DNA of 36,528 nt from Gammaproteobacteria bacterium (GTDB lineage Bacteria > Pseudomonadota > Gammaproteobacteria > UBA9214), in assembly GCA_020027635.1 (NCBI GenBank), contig JAHKKL010000001.1, forward strand, positions 1 to 36,528, given 5' to 3'. A program made the position numbers and the translations under genes. The notes under the pieces are model-generated. The model ran no database searches, was not told the origin of the DNA, and saw nothing but the letters and a program-made list of their open reading frames with translations. Within the stretch, counting starts at the first letter, position 1, and each line of letters begins with the position of its first letter. Shown here piece after piece: positions 29,716 to 36,528 of the stretch.

Positions 29716-31229
29716 GGTCTTTCCCCTTCGATCCAGACTCGGTGCCAGGCATTGAAGTAGGCCAGTGACCAGTTCAGTAGTCGGCGTCGGTTGCCGGTTG
29801 TGGCCATTGTCTGGATCCATGCGTCGTCGTTCAGATATGACCATACCGGATCGGCGCGATCGGGCGGAAACCACCAGGTATCATCTGTGCAAAATCCCTG
29901 CTTGGGCTTGGTCGCCAGATCCGGGACCAGCCCATCGATCTCCTCGCGCATCCAGTCCTTGCGCCCAGTGCGCAGCGAAAACGGGATCCGGATCGCCTGA
30001 TCGACAAAGGCATTGCTGAGGAACGGGACCCGCGCCTCCAGTGAATGGGCCATGCTCACCTTGTCTTCGATCACCAGTAACGAGTGCAGGAATGTCCGGG
30101 CCTCGAACTCCCAGTCATTGACCGTATCGGAATAAATGCTCCGCAGGCGTTCGAGGGCGACAGACTGGTTCAACACCGGCGGCAGGCGGGTCCAGATCTG
30201 AGCCCGATCCTTGCCGTAGCGCCAGGGGTAGCCCCCGAACAACTCATCCCCACCGGTACCGGCCATGACGACCCGGCCGAACCGCGAAGCAAGGGCGGCC
30301 GCATACCAGTTCGGGTAGGAGGGCCCAAGCCGGGGCTCCTCGAGGTGCCAGGCGAGAGACGGCAGGCAGTCGCGGGCCATCTGCGGCGTCACAATCGCCT
30401 CGTAATGCGCCGTATTGAGCGCGGCAGCCAGGGCCTCGGCATCCGCCCGCTCATCCCCGCCGGTGAAGCCCACGGAGAACGTGGTAAGCCCTGTGGGCAT
30501 GCGCTTGGCAATCATGGCCGAGTCCAGCCCGCCGGACAGGTAACAGCCCGGCGCAAAATCCCCGCGCAACTGGCTTTTGACGGCCTGCGTGAAATCCGGG
30601 ATCGCTTCCCCGCCGTCCAGAAAATTCCAGGACCAATACTCTCTCTGAACTATGTTCAGACTCTCATCGATGATCAGCGCCGTCCCCGGCCGGACCATGT
30701 GGACGCCCCTGAACAGGGTTGTCGCCGGATCGAGATAGTTCTGAAAGGTGAAGTATTCCTCCAGCGCCTCCTGATCGACATCGGCCCTGAATCTGGGGTG
30801 GGCCAGGAATGCCTTGATCTCGGAGGCGAACAGAAAGTCCCGTCCGATCCGCGTGTAGTAGAGGGGCTTGATCCCGTAGCGATCCCGTATCAGCATCAAC
30901 GTCCGGGACTCGTACTCGTAATGGGCAATCGCGAACATGCCGTCCCATTCCTCTCGCAAATGGTAGCCGCGCAAAATCCAGGACGCCTCGCTGACGCCCG
31001 CCGGACAGTTGTATATCTCGCCCGCCAGCGCCAGCATGCCGTAACCATCCGATACCGGTTGCGCATGATCTCCATTGATGGCCAGCCGCACATGCCCGAT
31101 ACAACAGCCATCCTTCTGCTGATATTGCAGATCATCGGGACCACGGTGATGGATCTTGTCCAGCATTTCGCGGACCAAGCGGCTCCTGTCCCCGCCAAAG
31201 GCGCTGAAGACGCCAGCTATCCCGCACAT
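29709..31229 (-). CDS. Asparagine synthase (glutamine-hydrolysing)-like amidotransferase
   Basis: The 506-residue product has both AsnB-type domains. The N-terminal class II glutaminase begins MCGIAGVFSA, with Cys2 as nucleophile after Met removal, and shows HRGPDD (28-33), GEIYN (70-74) and RDRYGIKPLYY (115-125). The C-terminal synthetase has the PP-loop SGGLDS (232-237) and GTGGDELFGGYPWRYGKD further on. It could make asparagine, or amidate a carboxyl group on a sugar or peptide as AsnB-like enzymes in surface-sugar clusters are thought to do. Length is somewhat short of the 550-630 of housekeeping enzymes. It is the last gene of the minus operon and overlaps the epimerase gene by 13 bases. 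Confidence 0.9.
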   Translation of the reverse strand: MCGIAGVFSAFGGDRSRLVREMLDKIHHRGPDDLQYQQKDGCCIGHVRLAINGDHAQPVSDGYGMLALAGEIYNCPAGVSEASWILRGYHLREEWDGMFAIAHYEYESRTLMLIRDRYGIKPLYYTRIGRDFLFASEIKAFLAHPRFRADVDQEALEEYFTFQNYLDPATTLFRGVHMVRPGTALIIDESLNIVQREYWSWNFLDGGEAIPDFTQAVKSQLRGDFAPGCYLSGGLDSAMIAKRMPTGLTTFSVGFTGGDERADAEALAAALNTAHYEAIVTPQMARDCLPSLAWHLEEPRLGPSYPNWYAAALASRFGRVVMAGTGGDELFGGYPWRYGKDRAQIWTRLPPVLNQSVALERLRSIYSDTVNDWEFEARTFLHSLLVIEDKVSMAHSLEARVPFLSNAFVDQAIRIPFSLRTGRKDWMREEIDGLVPDLATKPKQGFCTDDTWWFPPDRADPVWSYLNDDAWIQTMATTGNRRRLLNWSLAYFNAWHRVWIEGERPQ

Positions 31230-32053
31230 CGCTGCAATCCCTGTTTCAGATCGATCTCCGCCGTCCAGCCCAGATCGGCGGTTGCCCAGCCCGGATCGCC
31301 GAGCATGTGGGTGATCTGGATCGGGCCATCGACGAACTCCGGCTGACCGATCATGGCCGCCAGATCCTTGATCTTCGTCCCGACTCCCGTACAGATGTTG
31401 TAGAACCCGTGCCCGTGCGTGAGCGCCATGCAGACGGCGCGCGCCGCATCATCGACATGGACGAAGTCGTAGGATTCGCTGCCGGAACCATAGACGGGCA
31501 GAGGTTTGCCCTCGCGCGCCAGACGCAGGAACTTCGGGATCACCGCTTCATAACCCTTCAGCACCGCGTTGCCGTACACGGACTGGAAACGCAGTCCGAC
31601 GAAGTCGAGCCCATGCTGCAATTGCAGGACATGTTCGGCCACGATCTTCAGTCGCGCATAGTCGGAGGTGCCGAACAATGGCGCAGTCTCGGAGATTGGG
31701 CCTGACTGTTCGCCATAGACACTGCCGGAGGAGGCATAGACGAGTTTGACCCGGTTGTAGGCGCAAAGCTCTGCAATAAATCGCAACAGATTGATCATTG
31801 TGTACCATGCCCATAACGGGCGCTGCGCACAGTCGAACACGGGCAATGCCGCAAGAAAGATGACGCCGGTAATGATGACGCCGGTAATATCGTCTTTTTC
31901 AGCAGCCTCAACAGATGGATAGATCTTCGTCCCCGCCGGCAAATTATCTGGACTTCCTCGACTCAGATCATCGACCACGATACATCGCTTGGGGCCCAGC
32001 CGTTTCACGACATGGCTGCCGATCAGCCCCGCCCCGCCAATGATCAGGATCAT
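31217..32053 (-). CDS. NAD-dependent sugar epimerase/dehydratase (extended SDR), copy A
   Basis: The 278-residue product has the Rossmann motif GGAGLIG (6-12), the SSGSVYG strand (108-114) and the catalytic YxxxK (Tyr132, Lys136). This fits nucleotide-sugar epimerases or 4,6-dehydratases of the GalE/RmlB superfamily; the precise reaction cannot be read. ATG 32053 has an excellent GGAGGAGAG ribosome site and overlaps the upstream stop. Residues about 56-65 are a perfect five-residue duplication (ITGVI twice) in the strand before FLAALP. At 278 residues it is slightly short for the family. Confidence 0.85.
   Translation of the reverse strand: MILIIGGAGLIGSHVVKRLGPKRCIVVDDLSRGSPDNLPAGTKIYPSVEAAEKDDITGVIITGVIFLAALPVFDCAQRPLWAWYTMINLLRFIAELCAYNRVKLVYASSGSVYGEQSGPISETAPLFGTSDYARLKIVAEHVLQLQHGLDFVGLRFQSVYGNAVLKGYEAVIPKFLRLAREGKPLPVYGSGSESYDFVHVDDAARAVCMALTHGHGFYNICTGVGTKIKDLAAMIGQPEFVDGPIQITHMLGDPGWATADLGWTAEIDLKQGLQRCAG
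31859..31888. repeat. Perfect 15 bp tandem duplication inside the epimerase gene
   Basis: GATGACGCCGGTAAT occurs twice in direct succession (31859-31873, 31874-31888). It keeps frame and adds five residues to epimerase A. The exact identity of the copies suggests a recent event by slippage. Confidence 0.9.
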
Positions 32054-32265
32054 CTCTCCTCCTTCTTGCCGAATTTGAGCTTCAGATAATTGCCGCGCTG
32101 GCCGACATTGCGCCAGCCGGAAATGAACAGCTCGTCCGTATTCCCGCACGCCTCGCAGACATGATTCCCAGAACCGATATAGTCGGGCTGGCGATCCTCG
32201 CGCTTGGCCTTGTTCGGGAACAGGATCCCGGTATCGGGCAGATATTCGCGCTTTTCCTCCGTCAT
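32050..32265 (-). CDS. Small zinc-knuckle-like protein (resembles DUF736-type)
   Basis: The 71-residue product has the pattern GILFPNKAKREDRQPDYIGS (about 13-32) followed by CEACG (37-41) and WRNVGQRGNYLKLKFGKK. The first part resembles small DUF736-like proteins found in phages and plasmids. The added Cys pair may bind zinc. It is coupled by 4-base overlaps to the genes on both sides. A nucleic-acid role would fit, but is not shown. Confidence 0.6.
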   Translation of the reverse strand: MTEEKREYLPDTGILFPNKAKREDRQPDYIGSGNHVCEACGNTDELFISGWRNVGQRGNYLKLKFGKKEER

Positions 32266-32666
32266 AGTGGCCGGGCCGGGTTGCCGATCACCTTCGCGCC
32301 GCGCTCGATATCAGCGGTCACGACCGCCCCGGCGCCAATCAGCGCACCCTCGCCGATCATCACCCCGGCGACGATCACCGCCCCGGCACCGATACTGACC
32401 TTGTCTCGAACGGTGGTATGCCAGATGTGGTCCGATGGCGGGTACCGATCATTGGTGAAGGTCACCGATGGCCCAATGAAACAGTCATCGCCGATCGTCA
32501 CCCCGGAAGGGATATAGGCGCCCGCCTGGATCTTGCAGCGATGACCGATCTTCACATCATGACCGATCCAGACGTGGGAATGAATGACGCACTCATCCCC
32601 GCAGACGAACTCCAGCAGGATAGATAGGTGTGGATGCCAGATCCGGGTATTGCGCCCGATCTTCAT
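32262..32666 (-). CDS. Hexapeptide-repeat (left-handed beta-helix) acyltransferase
   Basis: The 134-residue product is a short LbH protein. Hexapeptide repeats of the [LIV]-G-x4 type run through most of it (VWIGHDVKIGHRCKIQAGAY, VSIGAGAVIVAGVMIGEGAL), ending VIGNPARPL as in WlbB/FdtC-like sugar N-acyltransferases. It probably acetylates an amino sugar using acetyl-CoA. His residues around 30 and 35-41 could include the catalytic base. The aminotransferase two genes upstream would supply the amino sugar. It overlaps neighbours at both ends by 4 bases. Confidence 0.85.
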   Translation of the reverse strand: MKIGRNTRIWHPHLSILLEFVCGDECVIHSHVWIGHDVKIGHRCKIQAGAYIPSGVTIGDDCFIGPSVTFTNDRYPPSDHIWHTTVRDKVSIGAGAVIVAGVMIGEGALIGAGAVVTADIERGAKVIGNPARPL

Positions 32667-33511
32667 GTCAGTGCCCCCTTCATGTCTTCCAGTCCATCAC
32701 GGAACCCGAACGCTGCCTTGAACCCAAGCATACGTTCGGCCTTGCTGCAGTCGAAAAAGAACCTGTCCGGATCCACCGTGCGCTGCTCGCGCATGGCAAT
32801 CTGGCCACGGTAACCGAACACATCGCAGATTATCTCCGCCGCCTTCTGGGTCGTGATCTCCTCGCCGGTGCCGATGTTGTAGATCTGATTCCATGCATCA
32901 TGCGGGGCATTGAGCGCCAGCACGTTGGCGTTCGCCACGTCCTTGATGTAGCAGAAGTCATTGCTCTGCTTGCCGCCATACAGGGTCGGTTGCAGATCAT
33001 GGGCGATCCGATCAAGAAATCCCCCAACCAGGCCGTGGTGGCGCTTTTCGTTACCATACAGGTGCGCGTAACGGAGCACTATCCATGGTGTGCGCATGCG
33101 CCGCACGTACAGCTCGCCCGCATACTTGCTACAGCCATAGACCGAATTCCCGCAGGCCTTGAACTCCTCGGTGATCGGTGGCGTTGCCTCGATTGGCATG
33201 TAGACCGAGCCGGTCGATGCATAGACCAGTGGCACGCAGTATCGCTCGGCAAGCATCGCAACGTTGCGGGTACCGAGTACATTGATCTCGATACAGCGCA
33301 TCGGATCGGCGTCGGCTTCGGCAAAGCGGGCAATCGCCGCTAGATGCAGGATCCGGGAATTCGGGCCCAGCCGCTGGATCGCCTTCTCCAGTTTCGTCTC
33401 GTCACGGATATCGTCCCCATCCATGATATCGAATGTGACCCAGGACGCGTCCAGATACTTCATTGTCGCCGCGCCGACGAACCCATGCGCACCCGTGATC
33501 AAGCAGCTCAT
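32663..33511 (-). CDS. NAD-dependent sugar epimerase/dehydratase (extended SDR), copy B
   Basis: The 282-residue product has GAHGFVG (7-13) as the NAD-binding loop, STGSVY (99-104) and the catalytic YGCSK (Tyr125, Lys129). The C-terminal sugar-binding part includes NIGTGEEITT near residue 217. It is clearly different from copy A and closer in character to GDP/UDP-sugar epimerases; the substrate is not determinable. It overlaps the aminotransferase gene and the acyltransferase gene by 4 bases each, so the three are translated in line. Confidence 0.87.
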   Translation of the reverse strand: MSCLITGAHGFVGAATMKYLDASWVTFDIMDGDDIRDETKLEKAIQRLGPNSRILHLAAIARFAEADADPMRCIEINVLGTRNVAMLAERYCVPLVYASTGSVYMPIEATPPITEEFKACGNSVYGCSKYAGELYVRRMRTPWIVLRYAHLYGNEKRHHGLVGGFLDRIAHDLQPTLYGGKQSNDFCYIKDVANANVLALNAPHDAWNQIYNIGTGEEITTQKAAEIICDVFGYRGQIAMREQRTVDPDRFFFDCSKAERMLGFKAAFGFRDGLEDMKGALT

Positions 33512-34110
33512 CGCATTCCTCCTCCGAAGATTGGCATTTCTCGCAGATCAGGATAGTCCTCGGATCCGCCCTGATCGGGCAGATCGGGCGGCAGCGCCTC
33601 CAGCAGTTGCAGCCCCCTGGCCGCCTGCTCAGGCGTCATGTAGCAGTTCCAGCCCAGCATATCGACCTTGTCATCCATGAACGGGATCTCGGGATGCCGG
33701 CCGTCGTAACGGGCACGCCGGAACCAATCCCGCGCCACTGAACTGGATGTCAGTATCATCCCGCCGCGACCAATCGGCAGCAGCTTGCGCGCATGGAAAC
33801 TCAAGCAATGCAAACCGCGATCATACATATTCCTGCGCATTCGTCTGGCGCCGTCAAAGATGTTGTAGCCGAACCAATAACCGCCGCTCCAGTCGTGATC
33901 ATGGAACTCTGGCTTCAGCCCAGCATGAAGAACCGCCATCGGGACCGAGATATAGGTGTGCGCCGGCAACGTCACCATTCTGGGCTGTGCATAGGCTAGA
34001 CATAACCTGATCGCGCTCGTGCATGAATCGACGGCCACCGCATATCGGGCGCCGGAGAACGTAGCGACCGCCTGCTCGAATGCATCGACAACATCCCATG
34101 CTCTACTCAT
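33508..34110 (-). CDS. Short DegT/DnrJ/EryC1-type PLP aminotransferase
   Basis: The 200-residue product matches the large domain of sugar aminotransferases: VDSCTSAIRLCLA (27-39, phosphate-binding turn), LPAHTYISVPMAVLHAG (48-64), IFDGARRM (84-91) with the pyridine-binding Asp, and SFHARKLLPIGRGGMI (104-119) with Lys109 as the PLP-forming lysine. MTPEQAARGLQLLE (158-171) is the usual dimer-contact helix. Full-length family members have about 370 residues, so the C-terminal small domain is missing although the stop is clean and overlaps the next start. It may be a minimal enzyme or a decayed one. Confidence 0.8.
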   Translation of the reverse strand: MSRAWDVVDAFEQAVATFSGARYAVAVDSCTSAIRLCLAYAQPRMVTLPAHTYISVPMAVLHAGLKPEFHDHDWSGGYWFGYNIFDGARRMRRNMYDRGLHCLSFHARKLLPIGRGGMILTSSSVARDWFRRARYDGRHPEIPFMDDKVDMLGWNCYMTPEQAARGLQLLEALPPDLPDQGGSEDYPDLREMPIFGGGMR

Positions 34111-34939
34111 TTGTTTGCTGCTGTGTTAGCGCCCATTGCGGGCACACATCCCGGACCGGGCAATACTCGGCACACCGACGGTAGACGCCAGTGCGTTTCT
34201 GGATGCTGTCGCCCTTGTTCGCGGCCATCCACGCCTGCGCCTCCTCCTTGGTGTCGAGGACGCGCAAGGCAGATTTCCGGCCCTTCTGCATGACCGCCCA
34301 GGTACCGTCCTGATACCAGCGTTCCTCATCCGTGCAAGAGACAACAGTGTCCGTGAAATGCGCGGCCATACGATCTTCGATATAGAACGCCCGTTCGGGC
34401 TGCGGCCATAGCGGGATCTTGACGATGGCCACGTTGTGCGCCGGATAGCCATTGATCCCACCCTTCGATTTCTGCCAGTCGCGCAGCAGGGCAACGATCT
34501 GCAGCGCGCCGATCGGATATCCATTGCGCTCGCACAGCTCGGCCAGCACATTCAACTGCAGGCTCCATTCCGGCTTGCCGTAGATGACCGACCAGACGGA
34601 GGCCACCTTGTAGTCACTCAACAGCCCGCCATCGAGTACCAGATGATCGAATTTTCCGCTCAGCACCTTGTCACCGATAGTTGCATACAGGCGCTTTTCC
34701 TGCATCGCAGAGGACTGCGCGCGCTCCAGCACGGTATGCACGGATTGCCCGAACAGGGACCAGATCCGTTCACTGACATCCTCGGTCAGTTCATCGCCAT
34801 GCGCCTCCAGCAGGCGCCTGATCTGGACCGGTCCGATCAGGGTCGTGACCGAGATATCGGCCTCCCCGCGCGAATAATCGTCATTGGCGACCGCATTGAC
34901 GAGCGCATCGGGGAGGCCGAGTTTGTTGGTCAGCTTCAT
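34103..34939 (-). CDS. PD-(D/E)XK nuclease, RecB/Cas4-like
   Basis: The 278-residue product has the RecB-type nuclease signature: GQSVHTVLE (His68), LSGKFDHLV with Asp98, SDYK (Asp109-Lys111) and a downstream Gln in LQLNV (Gln128). Three C-terminal cysteines (Cys256, 260, 266 in CAEYCPVRDVC) and another at 202 could hold a metal or Fe-S cluster as in AddB/Cas4 relatives. It probably acts as a DNA exonuclease in phage recombination or replication. ATG 34939 overlaps the SSB-like stop by one base. No cas1/cas2 gene is nearby. Confidence 0.82.
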   Translation of the reverse strand: MKLTNKLGLPDALVNAVANDDYSRGEADISVTTLIGPVQIRRLLEAHGDELTEDVSERIWSLFGQSVHTVLERAQSSAMQEKRLYATIGDKVLSGKFDHLVLDGGLLSDYKVASVWSVIYGKPEWSLQLNVLAELCERNGYPIGALQIVALLRDWQKSKGGINGYPAHNVAIVKIPLWPQPERAFYIEDRMAAHFTDTVVSCTDEERWYQDGTWAVMQKGRKSALRVLDTKEEAQAWMAANKGDSIQKRTGVYRRCAEYCPVRDVCPQWALTQQQTNE

Positions 34940-35346
34940 CAGAACGGAAAATCGTCGTCGAAGGCAGCGTCCTTGGGCGTGGTAGCCGGCGGCGCTGGTA
35001 CCTTCTTGATCCGAAGTCCGCCAGTTATCTTGCCGGCGAAGCCCACGCTCGGATCGGCGAACACGACGATCTGCTTGCCGCGGGCCTGCGCCGGGCTGGC
35101 GGCGCCGGTGGCCATCTTCAGCAACTCCTTGTTGGTGATGTTCAGCACCATCGGCCTGAACTCCCGCTCTACAAAGTAGAGAACCGTCTTTTCCTCCTCC
35201 TTGCCATCGGCCTCCAACATCTCGCGTTTGAACCCGCGAATGGTCAGGATGACCCCATCCTCACCGACATCTTCCTTTTTCAAATATTTGCTCTCGGATG
35301 GGACCAGTGCGTCCCAACTGGTATTCGGATCGATTGGTTGACTCAT
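34939..35346 (-). CDS. Phage SSB-like protein with acidic DDDFPF tail
   Basis: The 135-residue product (from MSQPIDPNT) ends AAFDDDFPF, close to the acidic tail of bacterial SSB (DDDIPF) that docks partner proteins. The body is beta-rich (DGVILTIRGFKREM, KQIVVFADPSVGFAG), consistent with a single-strand DNA-binding fold, though I cannot confirm an OB fold. It precedes the RecB-like nuclease, its likely partner. The start at 35346 has AGAGGAGCAGG upstream; an in-frame ATG at 35430 with GGGAGC would add 28 charged residues and overlap the preceding gene. Confidence 0.7.
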   Translation of the reverse strand: MSQPIDPNTSWDALVPSESKYLKKEDVGEDGVILTIRGFKREMLEADGKEEEKTVLYFVEREFRPMVLNITNKELLKMATGAASPAQARGKQIVVFADPSVGFAGKITGGLRIKKVPAPPATTPKDAAFDDDFPF

Positions 35347-35407
35347 TTTCCTGCTCCTCTCATAGTGTTCACGTTCGCTTGCCTGCGCCTGCTCCCAGCC
35401 CGGCCTT

Positions 35408-35611
35408 TCATCCTCTAGCCAGGCGTCCATCTTCGCTCCCGTAGCCGAGGCCATGCTCCTCATGCCACACTGCGTTACGGATAGCCTCACGGTGCCCCTC
35501 CAATAGCGGCAGCAGATCCTGGCTGCAGTCCCGCGGCTCCACGTAGCGCAGCCGGCCCTCATCGATACACACGTCCAGATCCACGCCCAGATAACGAATG
35601 GTGGTAATCAT
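35408..35611 (-). CDS. Small hypothetical protein in the early operon
   Basis: The 67-residue product starts at ATG 35611 with a good GGAGG site that lies inside the end of the glycosyltransferase gene. It begins ITTIRYLGVDLDVCIDEGRL, a beta hairpin-like pattern, then a helix (LLPLLEGHREAIRNAV) and an Arg/Gly tail. No family is recognised. A longer reading in this frame upstream is out of context and rejected. Confidence 0.6.
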   Translation of the reverse strand: MITTIRYLGVDLDVCIDEGRLRYVEPRDCSQDLLPLLEGHREAIRNAVWHEEHGLGYGSEDGRLARG

Positions 35612-35613
35612 TG

Positions 35614-36528
35614 CTAGGCCTCCAGGAATTTGGTGAATATGTCGAGTTGTGTCTGCGTGGTCTCGTGCCCACGATGATACCGACGCATCCATGCCTGCGA
35701 GTCGAGACCGATCTGCGTCAGCTCGCCCCGGCTGGCGCCGTAGTACCTGCCGATCTTCCCTACGATGTCTGCCTCGGTACCGATGTTGATGACTGGCGGC
35801 AGCTCGTCGTACAGCCCGGTGTAATGTGCCGGATCCAGGTAGGTCATCACCGGCGCGCCGCAGGCCATCGCCTTGTAGGTGACGCCCCCGTTCGCCCCGA
35901 GCGCGAACTGATCGGCCACCAGATCGGCCGTCAGACACATCCGGTAATAGGCTTGCCCAGGCAGCGGCGGGAACCATTTCACATACTGACAGACGCCTGC
36001 CGCCTTGAGGTACTGCCGGGACTCCTGCACATCATGCCCCCATTCGCAACAGATGAGCCCCACCCTGATCCCTGCCCGGCGCAGGGTCGAGAACGCAGAT
36101 AGCAGCACCTGATTGCCCTTGTCCATGTAGGAATAGGCAGGGGTCCAGTCATGCCGGGTGGGCCAGAAGATCAGGAGATCGGCGTCCAGTTCGCGCAGCA
36201 ACTGTTCGCGCAACAATCGATCAGGTTCGGCGGTCAGCGGATGGAATTCGTCGTAGGGGTGATTGATGAACGTCGTTGTCAGCGCCCCGTCTGCCTGTTT
36301 CCCCGCCTGCTGTAATTGTACCCCCTTGGCCAGATTGTCCGGGTTGGTGACGAAGACATGCTCGGCCAGCGCATAGGCGAGCCCGCACAGCCGCCCTGCC
36401 TTGTGTTGCTGCCACGGCAGATCGCGCAGCGTGCCATGCTCCATCGCGAAGAACGGCACCCCGGCCACCAACGGAATGAACACACCGGCACCATAGCCGA
36501 TCACGATATCGTATTGCTGGCAGAACGC
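35614..36528 (-). CDS. Glycosyltransferase (GT-B type), 5' end beyond the window
   Basis: The frame is open to the window edge, giving 304 visible residues without a certain start; GTG at 36504 is possible but not convincing. The N-terminal visible part includes IVIGYGAGVFIPLVAG and EHGTLRDLP. The middle has LLIFWPTRHDWTPAYSYMDK, typical of GT-B linker strands, and ALGANGGVTYKAMACGAPVM corresponds to the nucleotide-sugar-binding region of GT1/GT4 enzymes, where EAMACG is common. It should transfer a sugar from an activated donor; the acceptor is unknown. It is the first visible gene of the operon that also encodes sugar-modifying enzymes. Confidence 0.8.
   Translation of the reverse strand, partial: AFCQQYDIVIGYGAGVFIPLVAGVPFFAMEHGTLRDLPWQQHKAGRLCGLAYALAEHVFVTNPDNLAKGVQLQQAGKQADGALTTTFINHPYDEFHPLTAEPDRLLREQLLRELDADLLIFWPTRHDWTPAYSYMDKGNQVLLSAFSTLRRAGIRVGLICCEWGHDVQESRQYLKAAGVCQYVKWFPPLPGQAYYRMCLTADLVADQFALGANGGVTYKAMACGAPVMTYLDPAHYTGLYDELPPVINIGTEADIVGKIGRYYGASRGELTQIGLDSQAWMRRYHRGHETTQTQLDIFTKFLEA

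Noticed and set aside
34103..34939. CRISPR-Cas4 interpretation of the PD-(D/E)XK nuclease
   Set aside because: There is no repeat-spacer array and no cas1 or cas2 gene in the window, and the cysteine spacing is only partly Cas4-like. A phage RecB-type exonuclease next to an SSB-like gene is simpler.

Overview
The window reads as part of a tailed double-stranded DNA bacteriophage (or integrated prophage) of a GC-rich Gram-negative host. It carries a large terminase subunit, portal, scaffold-like protein, major capsid protein, adaptor, tail hub and fibre genes, an endolysin-holin lysis cassette and overlapping gene starts throughout. Lipoproteins in the lysis cassette point to a host with an outer membrane. 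No tape measure, tail tube or sheath gene is visible. The order adaptor, hub-like protein, fibre and then three large Ala/Gln-rich proteins resembles short-tailed P22-type phages, so I infer a podovirus. No rRNA, tRNA, CRISPR array or recognisable integrase was seen.

Layout. (1) 1-3877, plus strand: lysis region with a GH108 endolysin, holin-like protein, two candidate spanin components, a further lipoprotein and a lipoprotein with a complete trypsin-family serine protease domain. (2) 3872-5164, minus strand: six very small genes including a helix-turn-helix protein. (3) 5165-5981: an 0.8 kb non-coding divergent control region with a dense run of G tracts and several palindromes. (4) 5982-11578, plus: terminase, portal and head-associated genes. 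(5) 11632-15993, plus: an accessory block. It holds two proteins with classical signal peptides (one LamG-like), a clan-A glycoside hydrolase with an inserted tail-fibre-type domain, small genes, and a 651 bp unit bounded by a perfect 21 bp inverted repeat. (6) 16066-29715, plus: scaffold, capsid, head-tail joining, fibre and internal/ejection proteins. (7) 29709-36528, minus: one tightly overlapping operon that mixes DNA-metabolism genes (an SSB-like protein with an acidic DDDFPF tail, a PD-(D/E)XK nuclease) with sugar genes (glycosyltransferase, short DegT-type aminotransferase, two NAD-dependent epimerases, a hexapeptide acyltransferase, an asparagine-synthase-like amidotransferase).

How the parts fit. 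The plus-strand blocks are late functions (packaging, virion, lysis). The right-hand minus-strand operon looks like an early/middle replication operon into which a sugar synthesis and transfer pathway has been woven, with ATGA-type overlaps joining the two gene sets. This could modify phage DNA, the virion or the host envelope; the co-expression with an SSB and a nuclease makes DNA decoration worth testing. The lipoprotein trypsin in the lysis cassette and the secreted carbohydrate-active block are the other unusual parts. Functions are assigned from motifs read by eye; no database search was possible.
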